Below are positions 14,707-22,459 of a DNA stretch of 25,205 nucleotides, in pieces (the stretch's first letter is position 1; every line of letters starts with the position of its first letter). The notes beneath the pieces are model-generated. The model saw only the letters and a program-made list of their open reading frames with translations, did no database searches and was not told the DNA's origin. The stretch spans positions 1-25,205 of the forward strand of contig CAVEFC010000022.1 of the NCBI GenBank assembly GCA_963614875.1. The letters are read 5' to 3'. The stretch is from CAG-841 sp963614875 (GTDB taxonomy: Bacteria; Bacillota; Clostridia; Oscillospirales; CAG-272). The position numbers were made by a program, and so were the translations under genes.

Positions 14707-15816
14707 TTGAAAAGAAAAGTTCTTATTCTCGGCGAAAGCTATATGAATCTTGAAATGGAAACAGACCGTTTGTCAAAGGACGGAAATATAACATACGGCG
14801 GAAAATACAGTTTTCATCCCTACGGGGCGACGGCTGCCGCGGCAATCACGGCAGGAAAAATGGGCGCGTCGTGCGTTCTCTGCACAAAGCTTGCCGACGA
14901 TATGAACGGCAACCGGCTGAAAAAATATTATGAAGCGTGCGGACTCGATTCACGGATGCTGATGACGGCGCAGGACGGGCAGACGGGCTTTGTCGTAACT
15001 CTTTACGATGACAACGGCGAAGCCGAGCATTATGTTTCAAAGGGCGCAAACAAGCAGCTGACAAAGGAAGATATAGACGAAGCCTTCGGAACCTTTCCGG
15101 ACTTTTTCCTCGTTCCGCAGGACGAGCTGTTCTGCGCGGAGGTTCCAGAGGATAAGCCGGCAAAAGCGTCGTCAAAGGACGAAGCGGTAGACGAGGACAT
15201 CGAATCCGAAGAAGCGGCGGGCGAAAATCTTCCGGACAGCATATCCGATTCGGAGGAAAATTCCGGTGCGGAAAAGGTAACCGATCCCAGAGGCAGAAAT
15301 TCGCTCGCGCTTTACGCCTGCAACAAGGCTATGGAAAGAGGAGTCGAAATGATCGTTGATTATAATTCGGCTGCGTCGTCACTTCCCTTTGCGGCGTTCA
15401 GGGGCATAAAGGCTTTCATCATTTCCGACGAAACCCTTTACAAAATGACCGGCTTTTACCCCACCTCCGAGGACAGACTCATACGCTCGCTTGTATCGCT
15501 CAAATCGAAGATACCGTCAAGATATTACATCGTTCAGATAGGCGGAGATACTTCCCTTGTTTACGACGGAAATTCTTATCAGAAGGTAACCCTGCCCACC
15601 CCCGACGGCGAAACCTCCGGCAAAATGAATCCGACTTATATCGGCGCGTTCACGGCGGAATATCTCGAAACCAAAAACGTTGTCCGCGCCTGCACATATG
15701 CGGGAGTGGCAAGCCTGCTCACGCAGTCGCACGACGGCGTTCTCGAAAAAATACCGTCAAGAAAAGAAGTTGAAGAATATATCGCCGCAAAAAGCATAAA
15801 GACGTTCGTATGGTAA
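14707..15816 (+). CDS. PfkB/ribokinase-fold protein, probably catalytically impaired
   Basis: A 369-residue protein with a ribokinase fold: the N-terminal strand KVLILGE, GKMGASCVLCTKLADDMNGNRL typical of PfkB, the lid strand GQTGFVVTLYDDNGEAEHYV, and the C-terminal IVQIGGDTSLVYDGN. Two key sites are altered. The substrate-site 'GGxxxN' reads PYGATAAAA. The 'DTxGAGDAF' ATP/anion-hole motif is replaced by MNPTYIGAFTA, so the catalytic Asp is missing. An acidic, low-complexity insert of about 50 residues (145-195) splits the domain. The start is TTG at 14707 with AGGA 12 bases upstream; an in-frame ATG at 14743 would remove the first strand. It overlaps ruvX by seven bases. It may be a pseudokinase or sugar-binding regulator (inference). 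Confidence 0.8.
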   Translation: MKRKVLILGESYMNLEMETDRLSKDGNITYGGKYSFHPYGATAAAAITAGKMGASCVLCTKLADDMNGNRLKKYYEACGLDSRMLMTAQDGQTGFVVTLYDDNGEAEHYVSKGANKQLTKEDIDEAFGTFPDFFLVPQDELFCAEVPEDKPAKASSKDEAVDEDIESEEAAGENLPDSISDSEENSGAEKVTDPRGRNSLALYACNKAMERGVEMIVDYNSAASSLPFAAFRGIKAFIISDETLYKMTGFYPTSEDRLIRSLVSLKSKIPSRYYIVQIGGDTSLVYDGNSYQKVTLPTPDGETSGKMNPTYIGAFTAEYLETKNVVRACTYAGVASLLTQSHDGVLEKIPSRKEVEEYIAAKSIKTFVW

Positions 15817-16229
15817 AAATGCTCGGAATAGACTACGGCGATGCGCGCACGGGACTTGCCTATTCAGACGATCTCGGACTTTTGGCGATAGGCGCAGGCT
15901 GTATAAAAAGCTACAATCCCGAAAAAGCCGCCGACGAAATAGTCGCAAAAGCAAAGGAAATGGGCATAGGACTTATCGTTCTCGGCAATCCGCTCAATAT
16001 GAACGGCACGGAAGGGCCTCGCGCACAGGCGTGCAAAGCCTTTGCCGGAATGCTTGCGGCTCGCACGGACATTCCCGTCGTTATGACGGACGAACGAAGA
16101 ACCACCGTTCAGGCGCACGAAATACTTTCCGAAACTGGCGTTTTCGGAAAAAAACGCAAGGAAAAAATAGATTCGCTCGCGGCGGAAATAATTCTTCAGA
16201 CCTATATGGATAAACAAAAAAATATATAA
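15810..16229 (+). CDS. ruvX: Holliday junction resolvase-like RuvX/YqgF
   Basis: A 139-residue RNase H-fold nuclease of the YqgF family, the usual length. YqgF has been implicated in 16S rRNA 5'-end processing and in Holliday-junction-type resolution (family knowledge). The acidic site residues lie in GIDYGDARTGLAYSD, the TDERRTT strand and KIDSLAAEIILQTYMD. LGNPLNMNGTEGPRA is diagnostic. The start at 15810 lies seven bases inside the upstream gene; an alternative ATG at 15819 just clears it. glyS follows 20 bases later, so the genes are cotranscribed. Confidence 0.93.
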   Translation: MVKMLGIDYGDARTGLAYSDDLGLLAIGAGCIKSYNPEKAADEIVAKAKEMGIGLIVLGNPLNMNGTEGPRAQACKAFAGMLAARTDIPVVMTDERRTTVQAHEILSETGVFGKKRKEKIDSLAAEIILQTYMDKQKNI

Positions 16230-16249
16230 TTGCAAAGGATAAAGTCATT

Positions 16250-17647
16250 ATGGAACAGTCACAAAAAACCATGGAAAAGCTCGTTGCTCTCTGCAAAAAC
16301 AGAGGCTTTGTATTCGCAGGCTCCGAAATATACGGCGGACTTGCAAACACATGGGACTACGGCCCTCTCGGCGTTGAAATGAAAAACAACATCAAAAAGG
16401 CTTGGTGGAAAAAATTCGTTCAGGAAAGTCAGTACAACGTCGGTCTTGACGCCGCAATCCTTATGAATCCTCAGACATGGGTAGCCTCCGGACATCTCGG
16501 CGGCTTCTCCGATCCGCTTATGGACTGCCGCGAATGTAAAGAACGCTTCCGCGCGGACAAGCTCATAGAAGATTACTGCGCACAGACCGGCATCGCGCTC
16601 GATAAACCCATCGACGCTTTCACGCAGGCTGAAATGAAGGCTTTCATCGAAGAGCACAACATTCCCTGTCCTTCGTGCGGCAAGCACAACTTTACCGATA
16701 TCCGTCAGTTCAATCTTATGTTCAAAACGTTTCAGGGCGTCACGGAGGACGCGAAAAACACCGTATATCTCCGTCCCGAAACAGCTCAGGGCATATTCGT
16801 GAATTTCACAAACGTTCAGCGTACAACCCGTAAAAAGCTACCCTTCGGTATCGGTCAGATAGGCAAATCGTTCCGCAACGAAATAACTCCCGGAAACTTC
16901 ATTTTTCGCGTCCGTGAATTTGAACAGATGGAGCTTGAATTCTTCTGTCAGCCCGGAACGGATCTTGAATGGTTTGCTTACTGGCGTTCGTTCTGCAAAA
17001 ACTGGCTTCTCTCTCTCGGTATGACCGAGGAGCATCTCCGTTTGCGCGATCACGATCCCGAGGAGCTCTGCTTCTATTCAAAAGCCACAACGGACTTTGA
17101 ATTCCTCTTCCCGTTCGGCTGGGGCGAGCTCTGGGGCGTTGCCGACAGAACCGATTACGACCTTACACAGCATCAGAACACCTCCGGCAAGGATCTTACC
17201 TACTTCGATCCCGACAAAAACGAAAGATATATTCCTTACGTTATCGAGCCGTCGCTCGGCGTTGAACGGTCGTTCCTTGCATTCCTTTGCGACGCTTACG
17301 ACGAGGAGGAAATCGGCGAAGGCGATGTACGCACGGTGCTTCACCTTCATCCCGCGCTTGCGCCGTTCAAGGTAGCCGTTCTTCCGCTTTCCAAAAAGCT
17401 CAGCGACAAGGCGGTGGAAATCCACAACGAGCTTGCAAAATACTTCCCCACGGATTTCGACGAAACCGGCTCTATCGGCAAGAGATACCGCCGAGAAGAC
17501 GAAATCGGAACGCCGTTCTGCATAACCTACGATTTCGATTCCGAATCGGACGGCTGCGTAACCGTCCGCGACAGAGATACGATGCAGCAGGAACGCATAA
17601 AGATAGCGGAGCTCCGCAATTATATAGAAAAGAAGCTTGAATTCTGA
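16250..17647 (+). CDS. glyQS: Glycine--tRNA ligase, homodimeric (alpha2) type
   Basis: Class II synthetase charging tRNA-Gly, 465 residues. It is the eukaryotic/archaeal-like dimeric form found in many Firmicutes, not the alpha2beta2 GlyQ/GlyS form. Motifs in order: KRGFVF-type start (NRGFVFAGSEIYGGLANTWD), SGHLGGFSDP, zinc-like CRECKERF and CPSCGKHNF, RPETAQGIFVNF (motif region), GIGQIGKSFRNEITPGNF (motif 2), VADRTDYDLTQH, and PSLGVERSFLAF (motif 3), then the anticodon-binding domain from about residue 365. It is last in the operon before a strong terminator. Codon use favours C-ending codons, as expected for high expression. There is no T-box in the 20-base gap. Confidence 0.96.
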   Translation: MEQSQKTMEKLVALCKNRGFVFAGSEIYGGLANTWDYGPLGVEMKNNIKKAWWKKFVQESQYNVGLDAAILMNPQTWVASGHLGGFSDPLMDCRECKERFRADKLIEDYCAQTGIALDKPIDAFTQAEMKAFIEEHNIPCPSCGKHNFTDIRQFNLMFKTFQGVTEDAKNTVYLRPETAQGIFVNFTNVQRTTRKKLPFGIGQIGKSFRNEITPGNFIFRVREFEQMELEFFCQPGTDLEWFAYWRSFCKNWLLSLGMTEEHLRLRDHDPEELCFYSKATTDFEFLFPFGWGELWGVADRTDYDLTQHQNTSGKDLTYFDPDKNERYIPYVIEPSLGVERSFLAFLCDAYDEEEIGEGDVRTVLHLHPALAPFKVAVLPLSKKLSDKAVEIHNELAKYFPTDFDETGSIGKRYRREDEIGTPFCITYDFDSESDGCVTVRDRDTMQQERIKIAELRNYIEKKLEF

Positions 17648-17657
17648 TATCGCAAAG

Positions 17658-17687
17658 CCGCCCGAAAACAATCGGGCGGTTTTTCTT
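17658..17687 (+). terminator. Intrinsic terminator after glyQS
   Basis: CCGCCCG (17658-17664) pairs with CGGGCGG (17673-17679) over an eight-base loop, followed by TTTTTCTT (17680-17687). Confidence 0.93.
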
Positions 17688-17717
17688 CAATACGTCTTAT
17701 TTATCCTTATTTTTCAG

Positions 17718-17746
17718 TTGATTTTTCCGTTATTTTGTGGTATACT
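17718..17746 (+). promoter_or_regulatory. Promoter of the LysR-type gene
   Basis: TTGATT (17718-17723), 17 bases, TATACT (17741-17746). ACTGTTA occurs twice 12 bases apart (17744-17750 and 17756-17762), overlapping and following the -10. Confidence 0.65.
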
Positions 17747-17774
17747 GTTAAAAACACTGTTACGGAGGCGCGGT

Positions 17775-18701
17775 ATGAATCTTCTGCACATGAAATACGC
17801 CGTTGAAATAGCCGAAACCAATTCCATAAACAAAGCGGCGGACAAGCTTTACGTCGGACAATCGGCACTCAGCCGCGCAATAAAAGAGCTTGAAGCCTCG
17901 CTCGGCGTCACGCTTTTCGAACGCAGTGCAAAAGGAATGTTTCTCACTGCGGACGGCGAAATATTTATTCGCCACGCAAAAAACGTTCTCGCCCAGATAG
18001 AAAAAATAGAGGATATGTTCAGCGGCGGGACGGTAAGCAAAAAGCATTTTTCGGTTTCCGTTCCGAGAGCAAGCTACATTGCGGAGGCTTTTGCGGAATT
18101 TTCAAAATCCGTAAGCTGCGATATGCAGGCGGAAATGCTGTATAAAGAAACAAATTCGATGCGCACCGTAAAAAACATTTTGCAGGAAGACTACAAGCTC
18201 GGAATAATCCGTTACGCCGAAAATTACGATAAATATTACAAGAATATGATGGACGAAAAAGGTCTTGATTACGAGCTTATAACGGAATTCCGTCACGTTC
18301 TTGCAATGAGCGCGGAAAGTCCGCTTGCAAAAAAGGAAAACATAACATACGAAGATCTCCGCGATCTTATCGAAATATCCAATCCCGATCCGTATGTGCC
18401 GTCGCTGCCCTTGGCGGAGGTACGAAAGGAGGAGCTTGCGGAAATATCCTCGCGCAGAATATTCGTTTTTGAGCGCGCAAGCCAGTTTGAGCTTCTTTCG
18501 GAAAATCACGAAACATATATGTGGGTATCCCCCGTTCCGAAAAAAATGCTCGAGCGCTTCGGGCTTGTCCAGAAAAAATGCGACGAAAACAGGCGCGTTT
18601 ACAAGGACGTTCTCATTCACCGCAGAGAATATTCCCATTCGGAGCTTGACAACCTGTTTATCGAATATGTGATAAAATCAAAACGCGAGGTTCTGAAATA
18701 A
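17775..18701 (+). CDS. LysR-family transcriptional regulator
   Basis: A 308-residue DNA-binding regulator. The ATG at 17775 is chosen because GGAGGCGCGGT lies just before it and the protein then begins directly at the LysR helix-turn-helix (residues 1-60: NSINKAADKLYVGQSALSRA, LGVTLFERSAKGMFLTADGE). Coiled linker 61-85 and a PBP-like effector domain from about 90 follow. The effector domain has no motif that names a ligand. LysR regulators usually act on a divergent or adjacent gene. Here the upstream neighbour is convergent in function only (glyQS, same strand, terminated) and the downstream one is rex, so the target is not evident. It has its own promoter and terminator. Confidence 0.92.
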   Translation: MNLLHMKYAVEIAETNSINKAADKLYVGQSALSRAIKELEASLGVTLFERSAKGMFLTADGEIFIRHAKNVLAQIEKIEDMFSGGTVSKKHFSVSVPRASYIAEAFAEFSKSVSCDMQAEMLYKETNSMRTVKNILQEDYKLGIIRYAENYDKYYKNMMDEKGLDYELITEFRHVLAMSAESPLAKKENITYEDLRDLIEISNPDPYVPSLPLAEVRKEELAEISSRRIFVFERASQFELLSENHETYMWVSPVPKKMLERFGLVQKKCDENRRVYKDVLIHRREYSHSELDNLFIEYVIKSKREVLK

Positions 18702-18706
18702 ATTTT

Positions 18707-18739
18707 ACTGCGCTTGCATTTTTTGCAAACGCAGTTTTT
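18707..18739 (+). terminator. Intrinsic terminator after the LysR-type gene
   Basis: ACTGCG (18707-18712) pairs with CGCAGT (18730-18735), extended inside by TTGCA/TGCAA around one mismatch, then TTTT. It isolates the LysR gene from the rex operon. Confidence 0.85.
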
Positions 18740-18792
18740 GATTTCGCACTCGGTATATCGATAAACGCAACACCGATATGAGAAAGCGGCAA

Positions 18793-18821
18793 TTCACAAA
18801 CATAATATATTCTGATAAGAT
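18793..18821 (+). promoter_or_regulatory. Possible promoter of the rex-hydrogenase operon
   Basis: TTCACA (18793-18798), 17 bases, TAAGAT (18816-18821), 46 bases before the rex start. Both hexamers deviate from consensus, so this is the weakest promoter call. I see no complete Rex operator in the intergenic region. Confidence 0.4.
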
Positions 18822-18845
18822 TTAAGATAAAGAATGGACGATTAT

Positions 18846-18855
18846 TGTCCGGACA
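18846..18855. promoter_or_regulatory. Palindrome touching the rex ribosome site
   Basis: TGTCCGGACA is a perfect ten-base palindrome whose right end abuts the AGGAGGTG Shine-Dalgarno (18856-18862). It could be a half-operator or chance. Confidence 0.3.
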
Positions 18856-18867
18856 GGAGGTGTCGCC

Positions 18868-19482
18868 TTGAAGGAGGCAGACGTATCGCGCGCAACACTC
18901 GGCAGAATACCTACATACCTTAAGTATCTCAAAGCGTTGCCGCCTCAAACGCACAACATATCCGCAACAACAATTTCAAAGGAGCTCGGTCTGGGAGAGG
19001 TTCAGGTCAGAAAGGATCTCGGAGCCATCTGCGGATCTGGCAAGCCCAAAATAGGCTACCTTACATCAGAGCTTGTCGCAAGTCTTGAAGGCTTTCTCTG
19101 CTCAAAAAACGGCGGGACGATAATCGTCGGCGCCGGAAAGCTCGGAAGGGCCCTGCTTGACTACGGCGTCTTTGCCGATTACGGTCTGAACGTTATGGCA
19201 GCCTTTGACGTAAAGGTCAAAGCGGAGGAAATTTCGCCGTCGGGCAAAAAAATACTTCCGGTAAGCGAGCTTCCGCGCTTTTGCCTGACTCACGACATAA
19301 AAATCGGCATAATAGCCGTTCCGCCGGAATCGGCGCAGGAGGTCTGCAATCTGCTGTACGAAAACGGCGTGAAAGCAATGTGGTGCTTTGCTCCGTGTCA
19401 GCTTTACAAGCCCGCGGACGCAATAATTCAGTATGAAAATATGGCGCTTTCGCTCGCGCACCTTAAAATGCAGATAAAATAG
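18868..19482 (+). CDS. rex: Redox-sensing transcriptional repressor Rex
   Basis: A homodimeric repressor that binds DNA when NADH/NAD+ is low and is released by NADH, controlling fermentative and hydrogen genes in Clostridia (family knowledge). It has 204 residues. An N-terminal winged helix (SRATLGRIPTYLKYL, GEVQVRKDLGAI) is followed by a Rossmann NAD(H) domain with VGAGKLGRAL (glycines 88, 90 and 93) and a C-terminal swapped helix. The start is TTG at 18868, with a perfect AGGAGGTG five bases before it. It heads a co-directional run of seven genes with gaps or overlaps of 24 bases or less, ending in a hydrogenase, which fits redox control of that operon. Autoregulation is likely but no operator was seen. 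Confidence 0.95.
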   Translation: MKEADVSRATLGRIPTYLKYLKALPPQTHNISATTISKELGLGEVQVRKDLGAICGSGKPKIGYLTSELVASLEGFLCSKNGGTIIVGAGKLGRALLDYGVFADYGLNVMAAFDVKVKAEEISPSGKKILPVSELPRFCLTHDIKIGIIAVPPESAQEVCNLLYENGVKAMWCFAPCQLYKPADAIIQYENMALSLAHLKMQIK

Positions 19483-19506
19483 CGGAAATTCAAGGAGGAT
19501 GGTTAT

Positions 19507-20277
19507 ATGAATCCCGATAAAATAATCGCGGTGAGAAACGAAAAAACCGTTTATCGTGACGGCGACCGTTGCCTTAAGGTTTTCGGCGCAGGATATTCAA
19601 AGGCAGACGTTCTGAGCGAAGCGGCAAATCAGGCGCGTGCGGAGGAGGTCGGAATAAACGTTCCGAGCGTGCTTGAAGTAACCTCGGTAGACGGAAAATG
19701 GACTATCGTTTCCGAATATATCGGCGGCAAAACGCTTGCAAGACTCGCGCAGGAGCATCCCGAAAAAAAGGACGGCTACATCGCTTTGCTCGTCGATATC
19801 CAGCTTGAAATACAGTCAAAAAGATGCCGCCTGCTGAGAAAGCTTTCGGATAAGCTTTCCGACAAAATAGAACGTGCGGATATTCCCGCCACCGTAAGAT
19901 ACAGTATGCTGGCGCGGCTTGCCGAAATGCCTCATCACTGCAAAATATGTCACGGCGATCTTACCCTTTCAAACATAATCGCGGCGGACGACGGAAAATA
20001 TTATATTCTCGACTGGGCGCACGCGGCTCAGGGAAACGCCTCGGCGGACGCGGCTCATACTTATTTCCGCTTCTGCATTGACGGCAATTTCGAGGACGCC
20101 GAGAAATATCTTGAGCTTTTCTGCGAAAAAAGCGGAACGGAAAAGCAATACACAAAGAAATGGATGCCGATTATCGCTACGGCTCAGAGCGTAAACGGCA
20201 ACGCAAGGGAACGCGAATTTCTCCGTCCCCTCATAAACGAAACAGAAAATCAAATTCAGGAGGAAAACAACAAATGA
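19507..20277 (+). CDS. APH/choline-kinase-fold phosphotransferase-like protein
   Basis: A 256-residue protein of the phosphotransferase (APH) superfamily. The catalytic loop is CHGDLTLSNII (H149, D151, N156) and the metal-binding Asp is D169 in ILDWAHAA. An N-lobe with CLKVFGAGY (Lys24 as candidate ATP lysine) and IVSEYIGGKTLA hinge is visible. This keeps the main catalytic residues, so it is probably an active small-molecule or protein kinase. The substrate is unknown. It starts at 19507 after CAAGGAGGATGG and its stop overlaps the next ATG (20274-20277). Being cotranscribed with a SpoIIE phosphatase, it might be the opposing kinase, but that is speculation; an antibiotic-resistance role looks unlikely in this context. 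Confidence 0.85.
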   Translation: MNPDKIIAVRNEKTVYRDGDRCLKVFGAGYSKADVLSEAANQARAEEVGINVPSVLEVTSVDGKWTIVSEYIGGKTLARLAQEHPEKKDGYIALLVDIQLEIQSKRCRLLRKLSDKLSDKIERADIPATVRYSMLARLAEMPHHCKICHGDLTLSNIIAADDGKYYILDWAHAAQGNASADAAHTYFRFCIDGNFEDAEKYLELFCEKSGTEKQYTKKWMPIIATAQSVNGNAREREFLRPLINETENQIQEENNK

Positions 20278-20513
20278 AAATCACAGTATGCATCGGCTCT
20301 TCGTGCCACATCAAAGGCTCCCGTCAGGTAGTCGAACAGCTTCAAAGCCTTATTCACGACAACAATCTCGGCGATAAGGTGGAGCTTGCCGGAACTTTCT
20401 GCATGGGCAAATGTCAGCAGGGCGTCTGCGTTACGGCAGACGGAGAATTCTTTTCCGTAAGTCCGGAAACGGTAGACGAGTTCTTCAGGGAACACGTTCT
20501 CGCAAAGGTCTGA
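20274..20513 (+). CDS. Small thioredoxin-like [2Fe-2S] ferredoxin (first of two)
   Basis: A 79-residue NuoE/HndA-like [2Fe-2S] domain standing alone. Cluster ligands are C6, C11, C43 and C47 (VCIGSSCHIKGS ... GTFCMGKC), with an extra Cys52. The ATG at 20274 overlaps the upstream stop (ATGA) and follows AGGAGG; the frame is open further up, inside the kinase gene. Such domains pass electrons between NADH-oxidising or bifurcating subunits and hydrogenases. No NuoF-like partner is in the window. It is cotranscribed with the [FeFe] hydrogenase-like genes. Confidence 0.9.
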   Translation: MKITVCIGSSCHIKGSRQVVEQLQSLIHDNNLGDKVELAGTFCMGKCQQGVCVTADGEFFSVSPETVDEFFREHVLAKV

Positions 20514-20517
20514 CGTT

Positions 20518-20778
20518 ATGGTAGTCGTTCAGATATGCGTAGGCTCATCCTGCCATTTGAAAGGCTCGGAAAAGATAGTCGGACTTTTTCAGGAAGCAAT
20601 AGCAGAGAGAAAGCTTGAAAACGAAGTTACTCTTGCGGGAAGCTTCTGCACGGGAAGATGCAACCGCGAAGGCGTTACCATAACCGTTGACGGAACCGTC
20701 TACACGGGAATAACGCCTGAAAATTTCAGAACTTTTTTCGATGACAAAGTATTAAAGAAAATATCCGAAAGGGGCTGA
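20518..20778 (+). CDS. Small thioredoxin-like [2Fe-2S] ferredoxin (second of two)
   Basis: An 86-residue paralogue of the preceding protein. Ligands are C7, C12, C44 and C48 (ICVGSSCHLKGS ... GSFCTGRC). It differs by GRCNREGV after the last Cys and by a longer basic C-terminus. The start at 20518 follows the previous stop by four bases, with AAAGG inside the upstream end as ribosome site. The pair looks like an old tandem duplication kept with conserved cluster sites, suggesting two electron-transfer partners or different potentials (inference). The HydS-like gene begins eight bases later. Confidence 0.9.
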   Translation: MVVVQICVGSSCHLKGSEKIVGLFQEAIAERKLENEVTLAGSFCTGRCNREGVTITVDGTVYTGITPENFRTFFDDKVLKKISERG

Positions 20779-20785
20779 AGCCGAT

Positions 20786-22459
20786 ATGGATTGTCTTACT
20801 CTTAAAAAATCAAACTGCAAAAACTGTTACAAATGTATCCGTCACTGTCCGGTAAAGTCAATACGCTTTTCCGGGAATCAGGCATACATAATAGGCAACG
20901 AATGTATAATGTGCGGTCAGTGCTTTGTGGTATGTCCGCAGGACGCAAAGCAGATAGTTGACGAAACCGAAAAAGTAAAGGTTCTGCTTCAGTCAAACGA
21001 ACCCGTTATAGCAAGCCTTGCTCCGTCGTTTATCGCAAATTATGAAGGCGTCGGGATAGAATCGATGCGTGCGGCGCTCAAAAAGCTCGGATTTTTCGAC
21101 GCCGAAGAAACCGCAATCGGCGCGACGATAGTGAAAAACGAATACGAGAAAATGATAGACGAGGAGGACAGAGATATAATCATCACCTCGTGCTGTCATT
21201 CCGTAAATCTTCTCATTCAGAAATACTTCCCCGCCGAGCTTTGCTATCTTGCCGATACGCTTTCGCCGATGCAGGCTCACTGCAAGGACATAAAGCGTCG
21301 CTATCCGAACGCAAAGACCGTATTTATCGGTCCGTGCGTGGCAAAAAAGGACGAAGCCCAGTATTACGAGGGCATAGTTGACGCCGTGCTTACGTTCGAC
21401 GAGCTTACGGCATGGATGAAAGCCGAAAACATAGAGCCTGCGCAGGAAACCGACCAAAACGAAAACAGCCGCGCGCGTTTCTTCCCCACAACGGGAGGCG
21501 TTCTCAAAACGCTTACAAGGGAAAATCCGCACTACACATATATGGCTATCGACGGCACGGAAAACTGCATAGCCGCGCTTAAAGATATCGAAAGCGGAAA
21601 AATCCACCGCTGCTTTATCGAAATGTCGGCGTGCGTCGGAAGCTGCATAGGCGGTCCCGTAATGGAAAAATTCCACCGTTCGCCCATAAAGGATTACGCC
21701 TCCGTTGCAAGATTTGCCGGCAAAAAGGACTTTGAAATTCAGCAGCCGGATTCGATCGAGCTTCACAAGACGTTCACCGCCATCGAGCATAAGCTCCCGC
21801 AGCCTTCGGAGGACGAAATCCGCGAGGCGCTTCGTCAGATGGGCAAAATGAAGCCCTCGGACGAGCTGAACTGCGGTTCGTGCGGATATGACACCTGCCG
21901 TGAAAAAGCCATCGCCATCTGTCAGGGCAAGGCTGAAATTTCAATGTGTCTTCCCTACCTTAAAGACAAAGCCGAAAGCTTTTCCGATACGATCGTCCGC
22001 AATACGCCAAACGGCCTTATCGTTCTCAACGAAAAGCTTGAGGTTCAGCAGATAAACCGCGCCGCGCTCAAAATACTCAATCTCCGTCTTGCTTCCGATA
22101 TACTCGGCGATCAGGTCGTTCGTATAATGGAGCCCGGCGATTTTATAGAAGTATTGAGCCACGGCACACCGATACACAACAAGCGCGTATATCTTGCCGA
22201 GTATGAAAAATACGTTGAAGAAACAATAGTTTACGACAACGAATACCGCCTGCTCATCTGTATTCTCCGCGATGTGACCGAAGAAGAAACCCAGCGCGAG
22301 AAGAAAGAAAACATCAGTCGTCAGACGGTTGAAATAGCGGATCGCGTTGTCGATAAGCAAATGCGTATCGTTCAGGAAATAGCTTCTCTTCTCGGAGAAA
22401 CGGCTGCGGAAACAAAGATCGCGCTTTCAAAGCTGAAGGAGTCGATAAGCAATGAATAA
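20786..22459 (+). CDS. Putative sensory [FeFe] hydrogenase with PAS domain (HydS/group C-like)
   Basis: A 557-residue multidomain protein. Two [4Fe-4S] sites come first (C11/14/17/21; C40/43/46/50). The H-cluster domain follows with L1 TSCCHS (C136 proton-relay position, C137 ligand), L2 GPCVAKKDE (C184) and L3 EMSACVGSCIGGP (C283, C287). An extra Fe-S domain uses C363, C366, C371 and C388 (NCGSCGYDTC). A PAS domain spans about 398-500, and a helical/coiled tail 500-557. Catalytic group A enzymes lack the PAS. This order matches putative sensory group C hydrogenases, and those next to a protein phosphatase are classed C3. The downstream SpoIIE gene overlaps it by eight bases. It probably senses H2 or redox state and signals to the phosphatase (inference). 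Confidence 0.9.
   Translation: MDCLTLKKSNCKNCYKCIRHCPVKSIRFSGNQAYIIGNECIMCGQCFVVCPQDAKQIVDETEKVKVLLQSNEPVIASLAPSFIANYEGVGIESMRAALKKLGFFDAEETAIGATIVKNEYEKMIDEEDRDIIITSCCHSVNLLIQKYFPAELCYLADTLSPMQAHCKDIKRRYPNAKTVFIGPCVAKKDEAQYYEGIVDAVLTFDELTAWMKAENIEPAQETDQNENSRARFFPTTGGVLKTLTRENPHYTYMAIDGTENCIAALKDIESGKIHRCFIEMSACVGSCIGGPVMEKFHRSPIKDYASVARFAGKKDFEIQQPDSIELHKTFTAIEHKLPQPSEDEIREALRQMGKMKPSDELNCGSCGYDTCREKAIAICQGKAEISMCLPYLKDKAESFSDTIVRNTPNGLIVLNEKLEVQQINRAALKILNLRLASDILGDQVVRIMEPGDFIEVLSHGTPIHNKRVYLAEYEKYVEETIVYDNEYRLLICILRDVTEEETQREKKENISRQTVEIADRVVDKQMRIVQEIASLLGETAAETKIALSKLKESISNE

Noticed and set aside
15139..15295. Acidic stretch in the PfkB-like gene as a frameshift or assembly error
   Set aside because: The frame stays open through it with normal codon use, and the fold resumes immediately after. 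An in-frame insertion is more likely.
17744..17762. ACTGTTA direct repeat before the LysR gene as a LysR operator
   Set aside because: It is not a T-N11-A inverted repeat and is A/T-rich sequence overlapping the -10. It is too weak to call an operator.
19507..20277. Aminoglycoside resistance gene
   Set aside because: Although APH-fold, it is embedded in a redox operon and shows no signs of transfer. No resistance-specific motif is recognisable.
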